Shown here piece by piece: positions 1 to 4,014 of a DNA stretch of 11,242 nucleotides. Every line of letters starts with the position of its first letter. Within the stretch, counting starts at the first letter, position 1. A model generated the notes under the pieces. It ran no database searches. It saw only the letters and a program-made list of their open reading frames with translations, and was not told the origin of the DNA. The stretch is taken from contig CAJZJY010000026.1 of assembly GCA_916050055.1 (NCBI GenBank), positions 1 through 11,242 of the forward strand. The letters are read 5' to 3'. The translations under genes were made by a program, and so were the position numbers. The stretch is from an uncultured Streptococcus sp. (GTDB lineage: Bacteria; Bacillota; Bacilli; Lactobacillales; Aerococcaceae).

Positions 1-721
1 CTATCACAACAATATTACAGGAACATTAGTGTTATTAGACGTAATGCGTCAATTCAATGTAAAAGATATTGTGTTCAGTTCTAGTGCAACAGTATACGGT
101 ATGAATAATGTCGTTCCTTTTAAAGAAGAAATGCCAACAAGCGCAACAAACCCATATGGTTATACGAAAGTAATGCTTGAACAAATCTTGAATGACGTTG
201 CTTTCTCAGATAGCGACTGGTCAGTTACAAACTTACGTTACTTCAACCCAATCGGAGCGCATGAAAGTGGCCTAATCGGAGAAGCTCCAAACGGAATTCC
301 AAACAACTTAATGCCATACATCACTCAAGTGGCTGTTGGTAAACGCGAATTCTTAAGCGTGTTCGGTGACGACTACGATACTCATGATGGTACTGGGGTT
401 CGTGACTACATTCACGTTGTTGACTTAGCTCGTGGACACGTACTTGCGGTTAAAAACAATGCGGCTCAAAAAGGTGCAAAAGTCTTTAACTTAGGTACTG
501 GTATTGGATACAGTGTATTAGATTTAGTAAAAGCATTTATTTCAGAAAACGGAGTGGATATTCCTTATAAAATTGCGCCTCGTCGTGCAGGGGATATCGC
601 AACTTGTTATGCGGATGCTTCTAAAGCAAAAGAAGTGCTAGGATGGGTAGCGGAAAAGAACTTGAATGATATGGTTCGCGACTCATGGAACTGGCAAAAG
701 AAAAATCCAGAGGGTTATTAG
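1..721 (+). CDS. galE: UDP-glucose 4-epimerase, 3' part (5' end outside window)
   Basis: This cytoplasmic enzyme interconverts UDP-glucose and UDP-galactose using bound NAD (Leloir pathway and supply of galactose for envelope polysaccharides). The open frame runs from the left edge (first full codon at position 2) to TAG at 719-721, giving 239 residues; the family is usually about 330, so roughly 90 residues including the N-terminal NAD-binding GxxGxxG region are missing only because the window starts inside the gene. The fragment keeps the SSSATVYG segment, the catalytic YxxxK (within NPYGYTK), the [10 protein letters not shown] segment, the [14 protein letters not shown] segment and the [12 protein letters not shown] segment, all typical of GalE. 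The GTG at position 29 is an internal valine codon, because the homologous YHNNITGTL segment continues upstream of it. No clean intrinsic terminator follows at once; the next ones are in the repeat-rich gap. Confidence 0.95.
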   Translation, partial: YHNNITGTLVLLDVMRQFNVKDIVFSSSATVYGMNNVVPFKEEMPTSATNPYGYTKVMLEQILNDVAFSDSDWSVTNLRYFNPIGAHESGLIGEAPNGIPNNLMPYITQVAVGKREFLSVFGDDYDTHDGTGVRDYIHVVDLARGHVLAVKNNAAQKGAKVFNLGTGIGYSVLDLVKAFISENGVDIPYKIAPRRAGDIATCYADASKAKEVLGWVAEKNLNDMVRDSWNWQKKNPEGY

Positions 722-750
722 AAATACTTTTTAATACCGCTGAAATAGAA

Positions 751-772
751 TTAAAAGAACTCCTTTGGAGTT
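751..772 (-). terminator. Possible terminator for minus-strand transcripts
   Basis: A 6-bp stem (AACTCC 758-763 with GGAGTT 767-772, loop of three) is followed, when read on the minus strand, by CTTTTAA. It could stop any leftward transcription from the B6 operon that escapes the main terminator at 1024-1058. On the plus strand the same hairpin lacks a T-tract. The short stem keeps confidence low, and the hairpin may instead be one module of the larger repeat region. Confidence 0.3.
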
Positions 773-778
773 GTTATT

Positions 779-871
779 ATGGCAGAAATGGTAGGATACC
801 AGCTTGAGCCTAAGGTCTCAAGCTTACCAAGCTTCAAAGGGAGAGTAACGAATGATCGTAACTCTCCCTAA
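779..871 (+). CDS. Possible 30-residue small ORF in the repeat region
   Basis: ATG at 779-781 opens 30 codons ending at TAA 869-871. A GGAG at 767-770 lies 8 nt upstream, but it is the 3' arm of the AACTCC/GGAGTT hairpin and so would be sequestered in the folded RNA. The product begins MAEMVGYQLEPK, is polar, and has no signal peptide or membrane segment. I do not recognise it. The coding sequence coincides with the two internal hairpins (801-824 and 839-868), so base pairing rather than coding may explain its sequence. Probably not a gene. Confidence 0.15.
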   Translation: MAEMVGYQLEPKVSSLPSFKGRVTNDRNSP

Positions 872-925
872 TTCACATTGGTTATGATTCCCTACTATTG
901 CCACAATAACTCCGAGGAGTTTTAT

Positions 926-1000
926 TTGATTTACACTATTTTTCTAGTAACCTTCTGTGGAGAGAAGGGAAATAGTGCTGAAAAAACTTTGGAGTTCTAA
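926..1000 (+). CDS. Possible 24-residue small ORF with TTG start
   Basis: A GAGGAG at 914-919 lies 6 nt before a TTG (926-928) that opens 24 codons to TAA 998-1000. The predicted peptide starts with a hydrophobic stretch (MIYTIFLVTF) followed by a charged tail. The spacing is ideal for translation, but the putative Shine-Dalgarno sequence is again half of a hairpin (908-921) and the frame overlaps the 934-977 stem-loop. No family is recognised; chance is a fair explanation. Confidence 0.12.
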   Translation: MIYTIFLVTFCGEKGNSAEKTLEF

Positions 1001-1023
1001 TAACCTTCTATAGAGGGAAAAAG

Positions 1024-1058
1024 AAACAGCTATTACGATTTAATCGTAATAGCTGTTT
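1024..1058. terminator. Bidirectional intrinsic terminator between convergent units
   Basis: A perfect 16-bp stem (1024-1039 with 1043-1058, loop TTA) is followed on the plus strand by TTTGTTT and on the minus strand by TTTCTTTTTCCC. It lies 3 bp past the stop codon of the ECF S-component gene, so it is the natural terminator of the leftward B6 operon and can also stop rightward galE transcription. Confidence 0.85.
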
Positions 1059-1061
1059 TGT

Positions 1062-1607
1062 TTATCTTCTTACTCGTTTTAGCGCTTCTTTGAAGAGTGG
1101 ATAAACGATTGGGACAGCAACTACTGTGAAGATAGCTGATCCAAACGTTCCTGTAATTTTATTGATGGCTTGAATGAATGCTGGTGTTAATGCAAGACCA
1201 CCGACAATCATTCCTCGTAAGAATGTGTATTTAATGATATTGACAATAATTTTTACAATAGCAGCAACAACACCGACTGCGATGATGTTTCCAATTTTGT
1301 CGTTTTTCTTTAATAGTTTTTCGTAAACAAGATGAATCACATAGCAGACGATTAATGATTCGAGAATTGTTTCCCAAGCAACGTTGGCATAATTATTAAG
1401 GATGTCGAAAAGCCCAAGACCGATTGAAGCGGCTATTGCTCCTTGTTTTGTTCCAAAAAGTAAGCATCCGATTACTACAAGCGCGTTCCCAAAATGAACG
1501 AACTGTGTTGTGAATGGCATTGGGATTCTAAAGACGCTAACTCCCAAATAAATTAAAGCTGCGAATAGGCTTGTTTGAACTAAATCTCTTAAATCTGTAT
1601 TTTTCAT
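1062..1607 (-). CDS. ECF transporter S component, probable vitamin B6 uptake
   Basis: This is a 181-residue integral membrane protein with about six hydrophobic segments (roughly residues 10-28, 38-52, 54-70, 80-96, 104-126 and 152-171) and a basic C-terminus (KRVRR). The IPMPFTTQFVHFGNALVV start followed by LFGTKQGAIAASIG resembles the ECF riboflavin-type S-component family (PF07155 type). Such proteins bind a vitamin and work with a shared EcfT/EcfA/EcfA' energising module, none of which is encoded here. Its ATG (1607-1605) overlaps the TGA of the B6 kinase (ATGA), and GAGGTG lies 7 nt upstream of the start, so the two are translationally coupled. The kinase partner and divergent MocR-type regulator point to pyridoxal/pyridoxine/pyridoxamine as substrate (PdxU-like). 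That substrate is inferred from context; the fold alone does not give it. Confidence 0.8.
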   Translation of the reverse strand: MKNTDLRDLVQTSLFAALIYLGVSVFRIPMPFTTQFVHFGNALVVIGCLLFGTKQGAIAASIGLGLFDILNNYANVAWETILESLIVCYVIHLVYEKLLKKNDKIGNIIAVGVVAAIVKIIVNIIKYTFLRGMIVGGLALTPAFIQAINKITGTFGSAIFTVVAVPIVYPLFKEALKRVRR

Positions 1608-2452
1608 AATGACACCTCGGTAGTAAATTTTGAAGTCAGCATTCCAAGTCTTCTCTCGATTGGAAGGCCAAATGGAATTTGTTCAGGTTGTTGGCTGCTT
1701 AATTGAAGCACTTCGTCGATAAATTGTAACGTGAATGATAGTGCGTCTTCTATAGGCAATCCTTGTAGGATGTATGCAGTCGCAAGAGCGGCGAGGGTAT
1801 CGCCTGTTCCGTAAAAATGATGCGGATACTTTGTTTTATAGAAATCAAAGAATGAATCCGTCTCTTTGGTATAAAGTTGAACACCTGTTAACTCTTCGCT
1901 ATCAGGGCATCCCGTAATAATGATATGTTCTGGTCCAAGTTCGGCTAGTTTCTTAGCTAACTCCCTTGTAAAGTCCATCGTGATTTCTCCAGAAGAATAC
2001 GCCGTTTCGGTTAATAAGCAAGCTTCTGTAATATTTGGATAAATCACATCAGCATGTTGAATGAGTTTTCTCATCGCTTCAACGTGTTCTGCCGTAAATC
2101 CGCTATACAGATTTCCGTTATCCGCCATAATCGGATCGACAAAAACTTGTGTAGATGCAGGCAGTTTTTCAATAGTATCCATCATTAATTCGATTTGTTC
2201 CGCATTTCGAAAATATCCTGTCAAAACAGCGTCCGGTTTTAATTCCAATTCTTGCCATTGTTTTAAGGATTGTTTCATAAATTCGGTTTGCTCCGCAATC
2301 GCGATGTGTTTAAATCCGCCTGTATGAGATGAAAGGAGCACCGTAGGCAGGAGCATCGTTTCGATTTGACAACAAGCAAAAATCGGGATAGCGGGAGCGA
2401 GTGCGACTTTGCCAATTCCAGGCAAGTCGTTTGCGATTAATATTTTTTTCAT
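1604..2452 (-). CDS. pdxK: Pyridoxal/pyridoxine/pyridoxamine kinase (PdxK/PdxY type)
   Basis: This cytoplasmic ribokinase-fold enzyme phosphorylates B6 vitamers with ATP, trapping them after uptake and feeding PLP formation. The 282-residue protein shows a substrate-side HTGGF (43-47), VDPIMADNG (105-113), YPNITEA (138-144), IITGCPD, and the anion-hole/catalytic motif GTGDTLAA with the expected catalytic Asp at 218. The length is normal for the family. I chose the ATG at 2452 (MKKILIAND) because AGGA lies 6 nt upstream and the family begins with this strand. The frame stays open for another 34 codons upstream, but that stretch crosses the divergent promoters and encodes nothing family-like. 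The gene heads an operon with the ECF S component and diverges from the MocR-type regulator. Preference among the three vitamers cannot be read from the sequence. Confidence 0.9.
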   Translation of the reverse strand: MKKILIANDLPGIGKVALAPAIPIFACCQIETMLLPTVLLSSHTGGFKHIAIAEQTEFMKQSLKQWQELELKPDAVLTGYFRNAEQIELMMDTIEKLPASTQVFVDPIMADNGNLYSGFTAEHVEAMRKLIQHADVIYPNITEACLLTETAYSSGEITMDFTRELAKKLAELGPEHIIITGCPDSEELTGVQLYTKETDSFFDFYKTKYPHHFYGTGDTLAALATAYILQGLPIEDALSFTLQFIDEVLQLSSQQPEQIPFGLPIERRLGMLTSKFTTEVSL

Positions 2453-2481
2453 ATCAATTCCTCGAGTTTCAATGTATCTGT

Positions 2482-2510
2482 ATTGTAAAACGGGACAGGT
2501 GAGGATACAA
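2482..2510 (-). promoter_or_regulatory. Promoter of the B6 kinase/transporter operon
   Basis: On the minus strand, TTGTAT (-35, plus positions 2505-2510) and TACAAT (-10, plus positions 2482-2487) are separated by exactly 17 bp. Transcription would start near 2475, leaving a leader of about 22 nt with a Shine-Dalgarno sequence. It shares its bases with the rightward promoter of the regulator. Confidence 0.75.
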
Positions 2511-2511
2511 T
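2483..2511 (+). promoter_or_regulatory. Promoter of the MocR-type regulator gene
   Basis: TTGTAA (-35, 2483-2488) and TACAAT (-10, 2506-2511) are separated by 17 bp. Transcription would start near 2518, so the palindrome at 2526-2541 lies just downstream of the start site. Each hexamer overlaps the opposite-type hexamer of the leftward promoter, so polymerase should be able to occupy only one at a time. Confidence 0.75.
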
Positions 2512-2546
2512 AGGGATGAAAGTGAACTGTACCGGTACAGTGGAGG
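2491..2546. promoter_or_regulatory. Likely MocR-type operator: palindrome plus 42-bp direct repeat
   Basis: A perfect 16-bp palindrome, ACTGTACCGGTACAGT, occupies 2526-2541. Its right half with flanking bases (CGGTACAGTGGAGG, 2533-2546) recurs as CGGGACAGGTGAGG at 2491-2504, matching 11 of 14 bases at a 42-bp offset, about four helical turns. Helically phased direct repeats are typical of MocR-type dimers such as GabR and PdxR. The upstream copy fills the spacer of both promoters. The downstream copy overlaps the regulator's GGAGG ribosome binding site, so the 3' part of its similarity may be due to that site. Confidence 0.6.
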
Positions 2547-2552
2547 TGTGTC

Positions 2553-3776
2553 ATGTATCAATATCAGCAATTAGCAAACGCATTAAAAGAGGAAATATTA
2601 AGTGGAAATTTACAAAAAGGGGATAAACTTCCTTCCGTTCGTGAACTAGTCGTAACCTACGGAGTGAATAAGGATACCGTACAAAGAGCCTTGCGTAGTT
2701 TAAAAGATGAAAGTTTTATATATTCGAGAGAAAAAAGTGGCTATTATGTATTGAAAAATTCAGAGGCGAAGCCATTGGAGGAGTTCGAAGAAGACTATTC
2801 TCAACTTCCGATTGAAGATTTGCGTATCTGTTTTAATCAATCGCTTGCCAGTGCGCATGATTTAAAGTTAACAAAAGAAGAACAAGCTTCTGGGATGAGC
2901 GAATTGATTCAGGCATTAATGCCTATTTTAGAAGAGTATGGGGTGTATGCTACAAAGGAACAATTGGTCATAACGACTGGAACGCAACAAGCGCTCTATA
3001 TTTTATTACAACTGATTCAGGGGAAAAAAGTATTGCTGGAGCAACCAACTTATGCAAGGATGAATGAGTTGGTGAAGCACTTGAACATTCCTTACGAAAC
3101 CATTGAACGTCAGATGGATGGTGAAATTGATTTAAACCGATTAGAGGAATTATTTGCGAGTGGAGAGTTTTCACTATTTTATACGATTTCCCGCTTTCAT
3201 AATCCACTTGGCGGAAGTTACAGTGAAGCTACCAAGAAAAAAATTGTGGAACTAGCAAGCAAGTACTCAGTGTATATTATCGAAGATGACTATATGGCAG
3301 ATTTTGTCGAGGGTAATGCGACGCCACTTCATTATTATGATATGGACGGACGTGTTATTTATGTTAAATCTTTCTCGTCCATTTTATTCTCAGCTTTGAA
3401 AATTGGAATTGTAGTGTTACCAAAAGAGTTAGTGGAGCCTTTTGCAATGCGGAAGTTATGGATGGATTACGATTCGAATGTGATGATGCAAAAAACATTT
3501 ACGCTTTTTATTGAAAATGGAATGTTTTTGAAGCATCGTAAGGAAATGGTCGAAAATTATATTGAAAAAAGTAAACGCGCAAAGAAGTGGCTTCTATCAT
3601 CAGGTGTCAGTGAAGGAATCCTTCATGGGACGCAATTGGTGTTTAAGAAAACGCCGACGATGGCTGACAAATTACAAGCGATGAACCTGAAAGCAAAACC
3701 ACTTGATGAGTACTTTATCTCGAAAAATGCGCCATCATTGGAACGGTTTGATTTGGCTAAAATCCGCGAAATTTAG
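2553..3776 (+). CDS. MocR/GntR-family regulator of B6 salvage, PLP lysine absent
   Basis: The 407-residue protein has a GntR winged helix at residues 2-68 (QLANALKEEILSG, LPSVREL, VNKDTVQRAL, SGYYVL), a linker to about 110, and a fold-type I aminotransferase-like domain after it. This is the MocR architecture of PdxR, GabR and PtsJ. In that domain TTGTQQAL (141-148), EQPTY (163-167), HNPLG (216-220) and IIEDDY (243-247) are kept. However, the expected SFSKxLxPxxRxG segment reads SFSSILFSALKIG (273-285): the Schiff-base lysine is Ser276, Pro is Ser280 and Arg is Lys283. The chain is also short for MocR proteins (usually about 440-500) and stops early in the final helix region. ATG 2553 follows GGAGG by 6 nt. 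Its divergent position and the operator make it the probable regulator of the B6 kinase/transporter operon and of itself. Ligand and sign of control are unknown. Confidence 0.85.
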   Translation: MYQYQQLANALKEEILSGNLQKGDKLPSVRELVVTYGVNKDTVQRALRSLKDESFIYSREKSGYYVLKNSEAKPLEEFEEDYSQLPIEDLRICFNQSLASAHDLKLTKEEQASGMSELIQALMPILEEYGVYATKEQLVITTGTQQALYILLQLIQGKKVLLEQPTYARMNELVKHLNIPYETIERQMDGEIDLNRLEELFASGEFSLFYTISRFHNPLGGSYSEATKKKIVELASKYSVYIIEDDYMADFVEGNATPLHYYDMDGRVIYVKSFSSILFSALKIGIVVLPKELVEPFAMRKLWMDYDSNVMMQKTFTLFIENGMFLKHRKEMVENYIEKSKRAKKWLLSSGVSEGILHGTQLVFKKTPTMADKLQAMNLKAKPLDEYFISKNAPSLERFDLAKIREI

Positions 3777-3810
3777 GTAAAAAGAAAGGTTAACAATTCA
3801 ACTAAAAAAT

Positions 3811-3839
3811 TTGCAAATCTTATACTTATTTGGTATAGT
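3811..3839 (+). promoter_or_regulatory. Promoter of the Mn riboswitch/P-type ATPase unit
   Basis: TTGCAA (-35, 3811-3816) and TATAGT (-10, 3834-3839) have a 17-bp spacer. The predicted start near 3846 lies about 15 nt before the riboswitch aptamer. No terminator is visible after the regulator gene, so some read-through into this unit is possible, but it would still meet the riboswitch terminator. Confidence 0.75.
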
Positions 3840-3860
3840 AACTACAACAATAATCAATCT

Positions 3861-3951
3861 CTATAAGGGAGTAACTGGCAACCGAGCGTTGCGATAATAT
3901 CAACAGCAAGCGAATTCTCGCTGGTATTATCTTGAACAGTGAGACTTATGT
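3861..3951 (+). promoter_or_regulatory. yybP-ykoY-type manganese riboswitch aptamer
   Basis: A closing helix pairs ATAAG (3863-3867) with CTTAT (3945-3949). The conserved GGGAGTA on the 5' side (3867-3873) and GTGAGAC on the 3' side (3939-3945) match the hallmark bases of the yybP-ykoY class, known to bind Mn2+. Inside are a hairpin GCAAC/GTTGC (3878-3882, 3888-3892) and a longer leg GATAATA/TATTATC (3893-3899, 3925-3931) capped by AGCGA/TCGCT with an unpaired A-rich side (ACAGCA) between them. This two-leg layout fits the class. The 3' half of the closing helix is also the 5' arm of the terminator, so Mn2+ binding should switch the downstream exporter on. Confidence 0.88.
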
Positions 3952-3992
3952 TTGTTATCAATAGGATGATGGGCATAAGTCTCTCTTTTTAT
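3941..3992 (+). terminator. Riboswitch expression-platform terminator
   Basis: GAGACTTATG (3941-3950) pairs perfectly with CATAAGTCTC (3974-3983) across a 23-nt loop, followed by a U-rich run (TCTTTTTAT). The 5' arm contains the CTTAT strand of the aptamer closing helix, so aptamer and terminator are mutually exclusive. This is a transcriptional ON switch architecture. Confidence 0.85.
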
Positions 3993-4014
3993 AGAAAAAG
4001 AAAAGGAGTGTATT

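Larger units (their letters stand above)
758..1015. repeat. Structured intergenic repeat region of unknown type
   Basis: This convergent gap between galE and the B6 operon is built of paired elements. A near-identical inverted repeat flanks the left half: 758-784 against the complement of 899-921, both made of an AACTCC/GGAGTT hairpin followed by an ATTATGGCA or ATTGTGGCA arm. Inside it, GTAGG 791-795 pairs with CCTAC 891-895, AGCTTGAG 801-808 with CTCAAGCT 817-824, and GGGAGAGT 839-846 plus ACG with CGT plus ACTCTCCC 861-868. The right half has CACTATTT 934-941 with AAATAGTG 970-977 around CCTTCT/AGAAGG, and a 19-nt direct repeat (944-962 and 997-1015, 16 of 19 identical). The layout suggests either a small structured RNA or a short palindromic intergenic repeat. 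I recognise no Rfam-type signature and see no convincing promoter for it. Confidence 0.6.

Noticed and set aside
722..1020. CRISPR array, T-box leader or known riboswitch in the gap after galE
   Set aside because: The repeats are inverted and of unequal spacing with no regular spacers, no T-box consensus is present, and both flanking genes are transcribed towards the gap, so no downstream gene could be controlled.
2061..2327. Open frame opposite the B6 kinase and similar reverse frames within the ATPase, mutY, regulator and phosphohexomutase genes
   Set aside because: They lie wholly inside well-supported genes on the other strand, have no ribosome binding sites of note, and their products resemble no family.
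2453..2554. 34-codon N-terminal extension of the B6 kinase (ATG at 2554)
   Set aside because: It crosses both divergent promoters and the operator, starts upstream of the predicted transcription start, encodes no kinase-like sequence, and the internal ATG at 2452 has a good ribosome binding site.
3777..3860. Extension of the MocR-type regulator past its TAG by frameshift or readthrough
   Set aside because: The downstream in-frame sequence is asparagine/lysine-rich and does not resemble the missing C-terminal helix, so the short end looks genuine rather than a sequencing error.
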